This document shows positions 12,201 to 24,986 of a stretch of 64,000 bases of DNA, piece by piece; position 1 is the stretch's first letter, and each line of letters starts with the position of its first letter. The stretch covers positions 4,180,848 through 4,244,847 of the forward strand of contig CM073527.1 of the NCBI GenBank assembly GCA_037074615.1. Direction: 5' to 3'. This DNA is from Leucaena leucocephala. Taxonomy: Eukaryota; Streptophyta; Magnoliopsida; Fabales; Fabaceae. The notes below the pieces were generated by a model. That model was not told the DNA's origin and did not search any database. It was given only the letters and a program-made list of their open reading frames with translations. The translations under genes and the position numbers were made by a program.

Positions 12201-12459
12201 GTGAAAGAAATGGACGCTACTCACAAGTCTAATATAGTGAGGAGTCCATATGTAGATAAATGCATAGCAAGAAGGTAAGTAATAGAATGAACTGGAGTTC
12301 AGCTCTGATTGAGTTGATTCAAAATAGAAGAATGACCATAGTAAAGATATGAAGAATTGCAGATATGAAAAGTACTCCGCTAAGATGTTTATTTTAAGAG
12401 ATAGATACCCCAATCATTGACTGAGCTGTGGAGTAAATTTCGAGGACGAAATTTATTTT
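9251..12459 (+). other. Non-coding interior of B1
   Basis: No supportable ORF. It contains clustered short repeats: a GCAGTAGATCC motif four to five times at about 10755-10870, two tandem ~27-bp units around GTTAGAGCTGTGCA at 11776-11826, and four ~10-bp TATGCTCCTA units at 11928-11972. Parts recur on the minus strand in element C (25566-29031 and 59907-60542), so it is a shared family sequence. Just before the PPT is GAGGACGAAATTTATTTTAAGG in shortened form, as in A3 and D. Confidence 0.7.
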
Positions 12460-12473
12460 AAGGGGGGTAGAAA
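12460..12473 (+). other. Polypurine tract of B1
   Basis: AAGGGGGGTAGAAA directly precedes the 3' LTR start TGTCATATCC. Confidence 0.85.
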
Positions 12474-15400
12474 TGTCATATCCTAAATTTTCCCTATCTG
12501 TATAGTACTGATAGTGGAAAGAGGCTTATAAAGGATTATGATGATCAGACGAAATAATAAAGGTTAGATAAGTCTTAAAGAAAGAGAAGGACCTAAACAC
12601 AAATTGGAAAAGGTTAAAGGCCAAAAGTTAAAGTAGAAATAAATGTTGGGCCAAAAGTGATAATTTCCAAAAGTTTAGGGACCTAAATGTAAATATCCAA
12701 AAAGTTAGGGACATAAATGTAATTAAGAGAAAAGTTCAAGGGCAAAATTGTAATTATAGAAAGATCAGCCCCAAAAAGGGTTAGAACTGCCCAGAAGTAT
12801 TTTAGTCCCATATTCTATCAGTAAATAGAGGAAGGTATGCTGGATAATCTGACATGATACAGAAATTTTATTAAGGCTCCAGATAGCAGAAAATTATCTG
12901 ATAGTCTAAAAGTTATCTGAATTTTTATCAGATTCCATGGATATCAGATATAACTAGGGGAATTATAGGAAAGTGTACCCTACAGTGTCAGATGTCCTGG
13001 ATCTGACAGAACTCCAGAAGAAGTTCTGTATAAAAAGTTATTCACATATCAGTGAATTTTGACGGGAGTTTGTTAACACCCGGGATCCGATAATGGAACT
13101 TATCGGTATGTAAGCCTGGATAGAATGAGATCAGATGACCTCATATATAGGCCCATAATGACGCCAAGGAAGGCCCAAAACTCAGGGTACCAATCTATCA
13201 GTAGAAGGGGCCAGTGCCAGAAAAAGTGTGAAATTATGAAAATGCCCCTAGATGCCCAGATCATACCAGAGATGGATGAAGGGCATTTTGGTCATCTGGG
13301 ACAGGCTAAAAACGTGGCACATGGTATAAATATGATTAGTTTAGCCAATATATGCCCTGAGGCAGTATAAGAAGGGGTGAAATGACAATTATGCCCTTAG
13401 GGTCAGTACAGTGCAAGAAAGGACACCAAGGGTCTTTTGGTCATTTCCAAAGGATGGATGGCAGATAAATACTCAGTCTAACATTTTCAATGGTATGATA
13501 AGCCTAGACATTAATTTTCAAGATAGAATACATATCCTGGTATATTATAAAAAATTAGGAACAGAACACAGTCCGGTTGTTGTGAAACTGCACTGATCGG
13601 TACCGGATTGGACTGGAATTTCTCCAGAAGGTTCCTTGCATGGGCAGCACGCCACCTAACCCTCTGAGGTGTCCCATGAGCTGTCCCACATGATGTCATA
13701 ATTATTATTTTATGAAAAAGTTAAATCCAAGATTAAATGTGGGCCTTTAGATCAAATAGTAACCAAATCAATCTTGGCCATTCATTTTTCTTGGATTTTG
13801 GCTATAAATACCCCCTCATTCTGCAGCAAACCGTGGCTTCATGGACCCTTGGGGAAACTCTTGCAAAATGAAAACTCAACCCAAGATAAAGCAGATTCAA
13901 GGTTCCAAAGTTCAAGCAAGCTAGAGATTAAAGGTAAGCAATCTCTCCTAGCTTATTTTCCTTTGATTTGGGAGCTTGAACTTAGGGTTTTCATGGGGAA
14001 AAAGTTGAGTTTTCTCTAAGGGGAGGTGCTGTCCAAAATCCATAGATGAAAGGGGAAAGAAGAAATTAAAGTTAGAAACTTATGATTGATGCTTAAACAA
14101 GCTAGTTAAGAGATTGGTGGTTGAATCAAATTGATATTCTTGACTTTACCATGGTGTGCCCTGTTCGGTCTGCACTGTTCATGAGGGAAGGAAGTTGAAT
14201 TTCAATGATTTAATGCTTCCATTGAGTTTATATGATGATTTTGTGTAGGATTGGAAAGGTTTTGAACCTTAGAAACATTAAAATCTCAAGGTTGTAGTCT
14301 TTGAGATTCCTTACGGTTACTGTTCACTCGCATGAATAAGGATTGGAATTTCATGATTTTGATGGTTCCAATGGTTTTAAAATGAAAATTTGTGTGGGGT
14401 AAAGTGGAGAAACAAGTATGGGAAGCATTAGAATCAAAATGAGAATTTTTGAAAGAATTGTGTGCTTATGTTCAATTCTGTACAGCATGCCACGAAGGAG
14501 CTGGAATTTTATGATTCTAAACTCATAAGTGAGTTCAAAATATGAAATTGTGTAGGGTAAAGTCAAGACATCAATTGATTCAAAAGCCAAGTGGTTTAGT
14601 GAAGATTAGGGAAAGTTATGTAAAGAGGGTAACAAAGTTAGTCTTGAACATGGTTGGAATTCATGAGTCCTAATGAGATTGTGTGATGAATATGAATATG
14701 TTTAGGACCATGAAACATCCAAGAAGATGTTGGGAAGTGATGGACATAAAGGCTTCATGGTTGGAAAGCTAGGGAGCAAGGGCTAAGGTCAAGAGGAAAG
14801 CTTAATTGCAAGGTAGTGAACTTACCTCTTTATGTGCTTGATGTGGTATGCTTATGTGTTGACATGTATATGTTATTTGAATGATATTGTGACATGATAA
14901 ATGATGTTTAATGTGTTATGAATAACATGTTTCCATGGCCATGCAATTTATGTAAAAGTTTGTAGCATGATGGCATGTCACTAATCAAAGAAAGTTAATG
15001 AAATTACATATCATGCATTAGCATCCATCTTGCATATTTAAGTGGTAATGTTTGCTACTGAGATTCCCTAGAATCTAACTCTCCCATAACCAACCAATTT
15101 AGGTCAAGCATGTAGAAAAGGTATGCATGGAGAAGAGCTAAAGCATGGAAGAAGGAAAGTGAAGTATTTAAGATTCTAGCATATGCTATGCATTTTCCAT
15201 GTATGTAAATGCCATGTAAGGTCTCTATTTATGTGATAAACTTGTATGTAATAATTATGGCATATGTACATGATATATATGAATGTTAAGAAGCTTAATT
15301 AATGGCTTGTGCATGCTGAAACAATTATTGGAAATGAAAGAAAAGAAACTGAAATGGTAAAAACGTAGGTCCTGAAGCAGTTTTGTTGTGGCTTCAGCTT

Positions 15401-15861
15401 GACCTAGCAAATGAAGGAATTAGTTCACGAAATTTTATGATCATGTAGCACACATCCATATCTTTAAGTGCATAGGTATAACATTTCATTTGGATGTGTA
15501 TATCAAGAGAAATGATTTTCCAAAGTAAGGGACCAGAATCTGTTTCTAGAGTTTTTGACCAAATGAACAGTAAACTTCAACGAATAAACTGTATCAATTG
15601 GCTAATTATTTGGTCTAGAAATTATTTTTCCCTTAAACTTCAAGATGTTATGTTCATGTATATTTTTGAACCACTTCATTTTCAGTTTTCTAGAATTAAT
15701 TATGATTTTTCAAAGTTCATTGCGTAATCTGGAATACCATATGAACAGTAACCCGAGAAAGAGTAAAATTCCAGATTTGGCTAATGGACTTCCAAGGTCT
15801 TGTAAGTGGTTCTAAATGCTACTGAATAGTCTCTAAGACATATAAAAGTAAGGATGTTACA
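12474..15861 (+). repeat. 3' LTR of B1
   Basis: Near-identical to 4601-7991. TATA at 13802-13810 and donor-like GT at 13934-13935 keep the 132-bp spacing. Differences are most frequent in the first and last ~0.5 kb. Confidence 0.95.
13802..13935 (+). promoter_or_regulatory. B1 3' LTR: TATA box and donor-like site
   Basis: The same CTATAAATA and AAAG|GTAAGC pair as in the 5' LTR. From the 3' LTR, transcription would read out into A1. Confidence 0.5.
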
Positions 15862-15866
15862 TTGAG

Positions 15867-17001
15867 CATCTTCCCTTGTCAATACGAACGCTCGACCTTG
15901 CATGCGTGGCCTTTGATCATTCACCGCCTGAGGATAATTTCTAGAAAAATGTCCAGGTTTCCCACATGTGTAACAAATATTTTGCCTCAACAAGGACGAC
16001 CAATCACCATGACTTTTTCCCACACTTGTCACATATTTTGAATCTCGAGTCTCTATTACTTATATTGCCTCTGAAGTTCCCTTGAGCAGGCCTTCTATTC
16101 TGCCACTGTCACTTCCTCTTTCTATAGTAGCCACTACCACCGGCCACATCTCTATTATGACTAGTTCTTTTAGAAACAATATTACCTTTACTCACTGGCT
16201 TCATCAGTATTCAATGATTCAAGCTATTCTCAATTATTTTATAGGCCTCCTTTGCTTTATTAAACTGGCTATACTATTGAGGAGTCATCTTCTCCTTCAG
16301 GGTAACACTTAGTCCCCTAATCATCCTTTTCGTCATCCAACACTCACCATCCACTTGTCACAGATAAGTGGAGTATTGGGAAAGACGAATGAACTTAGCT
16401 AGATACTCATCAAAAGATTTTTTCTCTCCTTGCCTCAGTATAAGGAACTCCGCTTCTCGCTCATCACATACTGACTGTGGAAAATAGGAATATGTCTAGC
16501 TTGTAACACCAGCTCAGTGTTCTTCCACCATCTATCTATATCCCTTTCCAACTGATAGATTTCCATCTAGGCTTTACTTTTGAATGGACAATCAAGCACC
16601 TTAAAAATCTTCTCCAGCCGGCTAATCCAATCTTCTGTTTTCTGGACATCAAATGTCCTATCAAATGTTGGAGGACTATGCTTATTGAATTTGGTCATCC
16701 ACTGTTGAATACTGGTGGAATCAACCATTTGTCCCATATTTCTAGGTGACTTGGCTGTCTATTATACCATTTCTAGTTCTGTATCAGCTACGTCTATAAA
16801 TTTTGGATGCTGTAGATTTTTTACTGCCTCTACCGATGCTGCTGCTATGGCAACGTCTCTCTCCTGATCACTTTTTGCTTGAGTTGTTCGCATTTCTTCG
16901 ATCATCTTATGTTACTGCTCTAATCGATCTAAAATTAGCTGATTAATGTCCCCAGTGTTTTGGGGTTCTCTCGAGGAAACAATCATTCTTGTTCTAACCA
17001 T
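15867..17001 (-). pseudogene. gag relic of A1
   Basis: Reads on the minus strand from an ATG at 17001 that aligns with the gag start of A3 (MVRT...). The retrotransposon gag domain (about 16300-16750) and one zinc knuckle (CYTCGKPGHFSRNYP, about 15930-15990) are recognisable; the last Cys of CCHC is Tyr. About 48 bp are missing at 16482 relative to A3, and stops are scattered. The 3' end runs into the B1 TSD at 15862-15866. Family role: nucleocapsid formation and RNA packaging. Confidence 0.85.
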
Positions 17002-17199
17002 GTTATTTTACTATCTAAATAGAAGAGGAGTATAATAATTAACATAACTTATATTTCATTCAAGACATAACATATAATAGGTTCGGTAATGTTACATTGA
17101 TCTTTCATACATAACATAAGTACATGCACAACAACATCATCATCATCATTGTTCATAAGTACATAGACAATATTAGCATTCATAATTACAACCATTACA

Positions 17200-18110
17200 C
17201 TACATTTTCTTATAAGTGAACCAGATAAACTCTTCTACCATGTAGATCCAGTCGAGAATATTTTCATAGGGTTCTTCTTCAAAATATCAGTCCAACCCCA
17301 CTCTCCAGGTTTTAGTAAGAGGCAAAATAGCATCCATAATGTTAGTCCAGTCTTCAAGGATAAGGGTATCTAGATCAAAAGCTTTATAAGCCTCCTTTAC
17401 TCTGGTGATAAAGTCCATATAAATTCTATAATCTAGTTCTACTTCCCTGACCAACTGTCTTCCTAAGTCATACAATTGCCTAGCCAGCTCCACAGCTTTC
17501 TCAAATCGTTCTTCATTCATATTCCTCCCTAGGGCTAGCTCTATAATCTTGTTTTTGTCCAGGTATATCTCTACAATTGGTGTCTTAGTTCCACTAGGAC
17601 CTGGGATATCAATTTGGTATGGTACCCTGCTAGATCCAGGTATATCAATTGGGTTAGGTACTTGACTAGGACCAGGAATGTCTACCTCCACATACTATCT
17701 ATATGTAGGTTCTATAGTACCCATAACATAGGAATGACCTTCATTATACTGCACTACCTGGGGGTATAATATGTCTCTATCATCCCCTGAGCTGCATTCC
17801 TTTCTATACTAGGGTCAACTTCTGCTGGAGGTACATCATTAATAGGAGAATCTGGGATAGGTTCCTTAGATATATCATCATCTGATGCATCATCCATTTT
17901 ATTAGATCCTACTGAGGAGCTATCTAATCTATCCAATTATGAGTCACTAGAATCTGGAATGTGGATTACAAGAAGAAGCCCAAATTCAAGATCATTCACC
18001 AGTATAAAAATCTCCTCTGAGTTTAACCCACACTTCTCTAAACTAAACACCTCGGGCATAGGGTCTCCTTGGTTTACTGTAGTTTCTAATCCAGTCTTAG
18101 GCTTAGTCAT
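17200..18110 (-). pseudogene. ORF0: extra leader ORF of A1 between PBS and gag
   Basis: Starts at ATG 18110, 8 bases after a TTGCAG acceptor-like site, and stops at TAG 17202-17200, about 200 bp before the gag ATG. Two open pieces remain (17754-17936 and 17287-17691, plus the N-terminal ~57 codons), separated by stops and at least one frame change. Content: an acidic Ser/Asp-rich N-terminal half, then three ~12-residue repeats around IDIPGPS, then a probably helical part (ERFEKAVELARQLYDLGRQ) and a C-terminus ending VEEFIWFTYKKM. The last ~80 codons match element D 32307-32549: about 43 of 80 residues are identical in my hand alignment with one gap, and the stops fall at different codons, so it was once a protein. 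I know no named family. Extra ORFs ahead of gag are known in Ogre/Tat elements, but I have no basis to equate them. Confidence 0.7.
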
Positions 18111-18117
18111 CTTTACC

Positions 18118-18119
18118 CT
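18118..18119 (-). promoter_or_regulatory. Splice-acceptor-like site ahead of ORF0 in A1
   Basis: Minus strand GTTATTGCAG|G, 8 bases before the ORF0 ATG. Joined to the donor at 19726 it would remove about 1.6 kb (rest of the LTR plus the PBS). Confidence 0.45.
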
Positions 18120-18213
18120 GCAATAACTAACTTAGTGTTAATTATGGAGATATTCAGTTATGTATCAGTCTATAAACAATCTATTCAGAGCACTTCTTAA
18201 GCCATAATCCTTT

Positions 18214-18225
18214 GCTCTGATACCA
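18214..18225 (-). other. Primer-binding site of A1
   Basis: Minus strand TGGTATCAGAGC, an exact 12-base complement of the plant initiator Met tRNA 3' end, three bases inside the 5' LTR. Confidence 0.92.
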
Positions 18226-18228
18226 AAA

Positions 18229-21117
18229 TGTCATATCCTTATTTTAAATCTCAATTATACTTAGTTGGAAGTTATTTGAATCAATTACATAGCCTTTTGT
18301 TTTAGAAAGATGCATTTTTAAAATATTGCTTCCCGGGTACTGTTTATGGTTACTGTTCATTTGGTCATCAAGAACATGTGTCTAACTTTAAAAATTTATA
18401 ATTAAATTTAAAAAAATTGAAATATGGTGGTTCCAATTTATAATGAAATATCTTTCATTTAAATTTGAAGGAAAAATATAAAAATGAGATTTCATTGCCC
18501 CAATGAAATCAGTTTATTCGTAGAAATGCACTATTTATTTGGTAAAATCTGGAGTTCTAGTTTCTTTGTCTCAAATTCAAAAATTCATTTCTCTTTCGTT
18601 ACTTGACCAAATGAACCGTGCTACCTATAGATTTAAATATCCAGACGTGTTCTTTAAGCTCATAAAATTTTATAGAAAAACTTATTCATGTACCATATGA
18701 AATTAATGTTGGAACGTTACTGCTCCTAGTTGCTCAATTTATCTCAATTGCAAACATGATTATGCATATGGAAAGAATGAGATTCATGGAAATCCCAATA
18801 GCAAGTCATACAAACTATAATATCATGCATGATTAATTATATGCTTAACATGTTATCATGAGATAGGGAGCTACTTCATAATGGTACATAAGCAAATTCT
18901 AACATGCATATTGTCATGACATAAGTTGCAAGGAGTTGCAATCATTCATACTTCATCATCAACATGATGACACAATCTCATGCTTAGCCAAACATCATAA
19001 CTAACAAGCAAGCATACAATCAAGCAAATATGAAACTATAGTTAAGTATTCTTGCTACCTCTTGAGCTATCCTTGACAAAGTCTTCTTGAGATGATTTCC
19101 TTCCCTCACAAATGTCAAAACCTAGCCATTACAAAGTAACATCAAGTTACAACTCAACTTGAAAATGATTCTAATACTAGGTTTTCACTAACTTCTATTT
19201 TTTTATATTCTATGTTCCATACTTCCATCTTTCTAAAATAAATTATCATGGTTCATTTACATATAATTTTTCATATAGAATCCAAATATGAAACTAGAAT
19301 TTCTAAAATCAAAACATATCATAAGCTGCTGTGCAGAACGGAAGTGACCCCTTGATTTTCTAAAAATTCACATTTTGATTCCAATGCTTCTAATACTTGT
19401 CCTCCTACTTTATCCCCACACAATTTTCCATTTTAAACTCATTGGAAGCATCAAAACCATAAAATTCCAACATATAAATAGTGTTTTGTAAGTAGCATCC
19501 AAGAACACAAAACTCTAACTACATGCATACTTGAATTTCTAAGCTTATACCACTTGATTCTAGCTTGTTTGAGCTTGTCTAAACTATCCATAATATAAAA
19601 CTCATATTCGTATAACATTTGGACAGCACTTCCAGCAGCAACCACAAGGGAAATAAGTCACAAAAACTCCTTAAAACCAAGAGCTAACTTGCTAGATCAA
19701 AGTCCAAGAACAAGGGAGATAGTTACCTTGCTTATTGCTCCAAGTTGTGTGCTTCTTTCTTGCTTCAAATGAAATTTGGCCAGAGGTTCCCTAAGGTACC
19801 ATGCATTCCAAATCCAATCTGGTTTGGGGGGTATTTATAGAAAATCTTGGGTAGAAATGAATGGCCAAGATTAGTTTGGTTACTATTTAATCTAATAGTC
19901 CGTATTCATTATTGAAACAAGCTTTCCCTAGAAGATTTAAGCTTGATACCATGCATGACACCATTTAGGGGCATGTTTGGCTATAAAAAGGTAAATATAT
20001 TGATAGGAAAAATTCCAAACCAGTCTGATACAGATCGGAGCAGTTTCACAAAAATAGACTGTTTTATGTTCCTAATTTTTATAATATTCCAGAATATGTA
20101 TTCTATCCTGGAAACTAGTGTCTAGATTTCTTATACCATTGAAATTATTAGACTGAGTATTTACTTTCCAACCATCCCTTGTGAAATGACCAAAATACCC
20201 TTATTACACTTTCTTGCACTATATTAACCCTAAGGGCATAATTGTCATTTTACACCTGTTTATACTGCACCAGGGCATATACTGGCTCTAACTAATCATC
20301 TTTATACTATCTTACACATTTTTGGCCTGTCCAAAATGATTAAAATGTCCTCTATCCATCACTGGTACAATCTGGCTACACAGGGACGTTTTCATAATTT
20401 TACACTTTTCCTGTGTTGCTCTGGACTCTGGCCCACTTAACTGTCTCATTACCTTATTGGGCCTACTGGGATGTCATTTCGGCCTTAGTATTGGTCCATT
20501 ACCTTTATGGCACAAATCCCAAGAAATCTCTTCTGACCCTATTTATCGGGTATTTTATTTTAGTGTAAAATCCCGTAAGAATTCTACAGGATTCCTTTTT
20601 TGACTTTGTCAATTTTATAAATTCTTATATTAAATATAGGAATTTAATATAAGGTTTCATATGATTCTGAGGTCTCAAAAATACTGTAATAATTCTTCAT
20701 GACTTCAAGAATTTATATCAATTAATCAGGACCTTAAATCAAAATTCTGTGTTGCGTTAAACTGACCAAAATAATTTTGTCTATCTACTGGTAAAATTTG
20801 GGACTAATATGATTCTGGGTATTTTTTAGCTTTTTTCAGTTCAACTTTCTCATAATTACATTTAGGTCCCTAAACTTTTGCTTAATTACATTTAGGTCCT
20901 TAAACTTTTGATTATTTGCATTTAGGTCCCTCCTTTTGTTTCTACTTTCACTTTTGGCTTTCAACCTTTTCTAATTTTCATTTAGGTCACTGGACTTTCC
21001 TTAGTTAATAATCCCTCTCTTTTATTCCTTAATATGATACAGTTTATTCCAAGAATCTCATGTCCATTACACATAAACTATATATATACATCAGATAGGA
21101 AAATTGGGGATATGGCA
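18229..21117 (-). repeat. 5' LTR of A1
   Basis: 2889 bp; the plus-strand left end is TGTCATATCC and the right end GGATATGGCA. It matches 1-1395 over the shared part and is related to the A3 LTRs. It holds the U3 unit array (about 20846-21010), a TATA box and a donor-like site. Confidence 0.93.
19725..19840 (-). promoter_or_regulatory. A1 5' LTR: TATA box and splice-donor-like site
   Basis: Minus strand CTATAAATA (19840-19832) and CAAG|GTAACT with GT at 19726-19725, spacing 114 bp. Confidence 0.6.
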
Positions 21118-21812
21118 TTCCATCCAGCAGCACCTAAGGCAAAATAAAATTACTTTTAACCTTTAAAATCATAGAGGAATCTTCCTACTATAAAGTCCAA
21201 GATGTAGAAAAAAAAATTATATTAGTTTGTTTAGCTCTTGAATTTCCTCTTCTTCTTGCTTGAATTTTATTGTCATAGCACCTCCCCATGGTTCCTAACG
21301 CTTGGATGAATGTGTAGAAATGAGGCAGTATATATAGCTAAAAACATAAAGGAATCAAGGGAAAAGATTATGTTAGTTACTATTTGATATAATGGCAAAG
21401 ATTTGTCCTTAAAGTTGTCTTGCCCACTAAGCCAAATTTTGACATCATCCATGGCATCACTCAAGGTCATGTTTGGCACCTTTAAAAGGGTAATGGATTA
21501 TTTGGAAAATCTAGTCCAATTCGACACTGGCTCAATCCAATTTCTAAAAAATTAGACTATTTTATGAATATAATTTTTGAGATTCCATAATATATTTTCT
21601 AACCCTAAATCTAATATCCATATTTTTCCTACCATTGATATTATTGGAAATAGTACAAATTTAATTACTGCCCCTTGAAATATGACTAAAATTCTCTTAG
21701 TTCATAATTTTGCACTAAAATAACCCTAGAGGCATAATTGTCATCTTACACTTCATCAGAATATTTCCTGACTCTGGTCAAGTACTTCTATGTCTCTTTT
21801 TGACCTATTGAC

Positions 21813-24800
21813 TAAAACATCCTTACTTTTGTACGTCTTAGGGACCATTCAGTAGCATTTAGAACTACTTACAAGACTTTAGAAGTCTATTATCTAAATC
21901 TGGATTTTTTCTCTTTCTTAGGTTACTATTCATATGACATTCCAAATTACGCGATGAACTTAAAAAAATCATAATTAATTCTAAAAAAATCAAAATTAAG
22001 TGTTTCAAAAAGACACTTGAAGATAACATTTTGAAATTTAAGGAAAAATAGTTTTCAGACCAAATAATTTGTCAATTAATATAGTTTATTCGCCAAAGAT
22101 TACTGTTCATTTGGTCAAAACTTCTGAAAATAGATTCTGGTCCCTTAATTTGGAAAATTAGTTCTCTTTGTAAAAATATCCAAATAAGGCGTTCTTTACG
22201 TAAAAGCAAATCTTGACATGTTAACTAAAGGTCTGTAAAATTTCGTATATTTATTCCATCATTTACTATTTTTCATCATATCATGACCATCACTACTTAT
22301 ATTGGCATATAACAACATTACACATAACAATTCTTCATATAACATTTATGCTATCCAATCCCTAGCTTCTCTTCATGCTTCATCATCCTCTTTCATCATT
22401 CACAAACCTGCTAGGATTGGGATTACATGAAAGGGGTGAGATTTCTGGGGAAATCTCAGTAGCAAACGGTACTAAACAATGCATGCATTAATGTAAATAC
22501 TTGTGCTTGCTTGTGAAAGTGTTACCATTGTGTAATATGCATGCTTCCATGTAACATATGAAATACAATTAGCCAAAGTAATCATAGAAATAGAGCTTCA
22601 TACATAAGCACATATGCAACACAATTCAATAAAGCCATAGCACAATCAAGCATAACATTCAATGCATACAAGTTTAGGATAAGTTTACTACCTCATATAC
22701 TTGACTCTCTTTCACTTTATCCTGCTTCTTTCTTCTAACTTCTCTTGGACATGTGGCTGCCTCTTTTGGAGTATACCAATCAATTCCTAACATCACATAA
22801 TCATTCATCCATCACAATCTAACTTCCTTGAGCATTAAACTCACTTTAACTAACATAACTTTCTCTTGAACATTAAGCTCATTAACTTTCCTTAATCTTA
22901 ACTAATGGTCTTGGCCTTTGAATCAATTGATGTCTTGACTTTAACCTACACAATTCCATGTTTTGAATTCATTTATGAGCTTAGAATCATGAAATTCCAG
23001 CTCCTTCATGGCCTGCTGTATAGAACTGAAACATGCACATAATTCCTTTAAAAATTCTCATTTTGATTCTAATGCTTCCCATACTTGTTTCTCCACTTTA
23101 TCCCACACAAATTTTCATTTTAAAACCATTGGAAGCATCAAAATCATGAAATTTCAATCACTATTCATGCAAGTGAACAGTAACAGAAGAATTTCAAAAA
23201 CTACAATCTTGAAATTTTAATGCTTCCAAGGTTCAAAACATTTCCAATCCTACACAAAATCCTCATATAAATTCAATGGAAGCATTAAATCATTGAAATT
23301 CCATTTCCTTCCATCATGAACATTGCATACTGAACAGGTTCAACCATGGCAAAGTCAACAATATCAACTTGATTCAACAACCAATTACTTAACTAGCTTG
23401 TTTAAGCTTCAATCATATATCTCTAACTTTAATGTCTTCTTTTCCCTTTCATCTAAGGTTTTTGGATAGCGCAACACCTTAGAGAAAACTCAACTTTCTT
23501 CCATGAAAACCCTAAGTTCAAGCTCCCAAATCAAAGAAAAATAAGTTAGGATAGATTGCTTACTTTTAATCTCTAGCTTGTCTGAACTTTGGTACCTTGA
23601 ATCTTCTTTGTCTTGGGTTGAGTTTCCATTTTGCAAGAGTTTTCCCAAGGTTCTCATGCTCACAGTTTGTTTCAGATTTGAGGGGGTATTTATAGAAAAA
23701 TCTTATGGAAAATCAATGGCTAAGATTACTTTGTGTACTATTTGATCTAAAGGCTCATATTTAATCTTGGATCTGACTTGTTCAAAAAGAGAATTATGAC
23801 ATCACCCATGACATCATCAAGGGACACTTCATAGGGATAGGTGGCACCATTCCATAGGGGAGAAGCTTCTGGAAAAATTCAGTTCAATCCGATACCAGCT
23901 CAGTCTGATTTCCCAAAAACCAGACTATTTTATAAATCTAATTTTTCTAAAATTCTATAATATACTGTCTAAACTTAAACCCAGTATCCAGATTCTTCCT
24001 ACCATTGACATTCTTAGACTGGGTCAAAACTTAATTATAGATCCCTTGGAAAATGACTAAAATGCCCTTAGTTCACTGTCTTGCCCTATCTTAACCTTAA
24101 GGGTATAATTGTCATTTTATACCTCTTTACTTGTTATCAGAGCATATACTGACACTAACTAATCACTCCTGTACTTGCCTGGATGTTTTTGGCTTATCCA
24201 AATGACCAAAATACCTTTCGTCCAACTCTGACTTAATGACACAACACAGTAGCATACCTTCAATGGCATTTTCATAATTTTATATTTTTCTCAGTCTTTA
24301 TTAGCCCTAGCCCACATACTTATCTAAAAATATCATTGGGCCTATAAGGTACCATTCTAGGCCCTCTGTATGATCCACTGCCTTCATGGGCTCAATTCTC
24401 GAGAAATTCCCCCGAAACATATTTATCGGGTGTTTTAATCAACTATAAATTCTATAATAAATTTTACAGAACTCCTTTTTGAACTCTGTTAGTTTTAAAA
24501 AATCTTATATTAATTATAGGAATTTATTGTCAAATTTCATCTAATTATGAGGTCTAAAGGATATAGTATTAATTTTCCTTTCTTCATAAATTAATATAAA
24601 TTTTTTGGGACCTTATATAAAAATTATGTGTTTTGTCAAACTAATCAGAATAATTTTCTTTATTTACTGGAAAATTTTGAGACTAATATGATTCTGGGCA
24701 TTTTTGGGCATTTTCTGGCTCAACTTTCTCATAATTATATTTTTGTCCCTGAACTTTTTGCTTAATTACATTTAGGTCCCTAAACTTTTGGTAATTACCA

Positions 24801-24986
24801 CTTTTGGCCCAAAACTTTTGTCTACTTTCATTTTCTACCATAAGACTTTTGAACTTTTTATTTTAGTCCCTCTCTTTCTTCAAGACTCATGTAACCTTTA
24901 TTATTCCTTCCGATCATCTTCATAATCTTTTCCAATCCCCTTTCCTTTATCAGTATTATATAGATAGGAAAAATCAGGATATGACA
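21813..24986 (-). mobile_element. Solo LTR of the B family
   Basis: 3174 bp, minus orientation, similar along its length to the B1 LTR but much more diverged. The right end is GGATATGACA; the left end is TAAAACATCC where TGTAACATCC is expected. TSD TTGAC on both sides and no internal region show LTR-LTR recombination. It carries the U3 units (about 24720-24860). Confidence 0.88.
23562..23695 (-). promoter_or_regulatory. B solo LTR: TATA box and donor-like site
   Basis: Minus strand CTATAAATA (23695-23687) and AAAA|GTAAGC (GT at 23563-23562); the 132-bp spacing is the same as in B1. Confidence 0.5.

Larger units (their letters stand above)
4601..15861 (+). mobile_element. Element B1: complete non-autonomous LTR element (LARD type)
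   Basis: Seen: two direct LTRs of 3391 and 3388 bp (4601-7991 and 12474-15861), starting TGTCATATCC and ending GGATGTTACA, with TSD TTGAG at 4596-4600 and 15862-15866. A PBS (7995-8006) and a PPT (12460-12473) are in the right places. The 4.48-kb interior has no intact gag-pol: only a 111-codon leader ORF, faint gag-like motifs and low-coding sequence. I count roughly 30 LTR differences by eye, clustered in the outer ~0.5 kb at each end, so insertion was recent. Inference: a large retrotransposon derivative moved by proteins of A/D-type elements. It inserted between the protease and gag parts of A1. Confidence 0.93.
1..21117 (-). mobile_element. Element A1: Ty3/gypsy chromovirus-like retrotransposon, split by B1
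   Basis: Seen: an LTR at 18229-21117 and the matching LTR part at 1-1395 flank gag-pol relics that read on the minus strand, so the 5' LTR is on the right and the 3' LTR runs off the left window edge. Order on the minus strand is 5' LTR, PBS, ORF0, gag, [B1 insertion], protease, RT, RNase H, integrase, PPT, 3' LTR. The right end is TGCCATATCC (minus), one change from the TGTCATATCC of its relatives. The right flank, TTCCA at 21118-21122, lines up with TTCCG in the sister LTR of element C, so A1 sits inside a C LTR; the left TSD lies outside the window. All coding parts are broken and the element is dead. Clade assignment (Tekay/Del) rests on the chromodomain of its close relative A3 and the long LTRs. 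Confidence 0.9.

Noticed and set aside
17137..17152. CAT microsatellite in the A1 leader
   Set aside because: Short simple repeat without visible role.
18214..18225. tRNA-like sequence
   Set aside because: Only the 12-base complement of a tRNA 3' end, that is, a primer-binding site; no tRNA gene.
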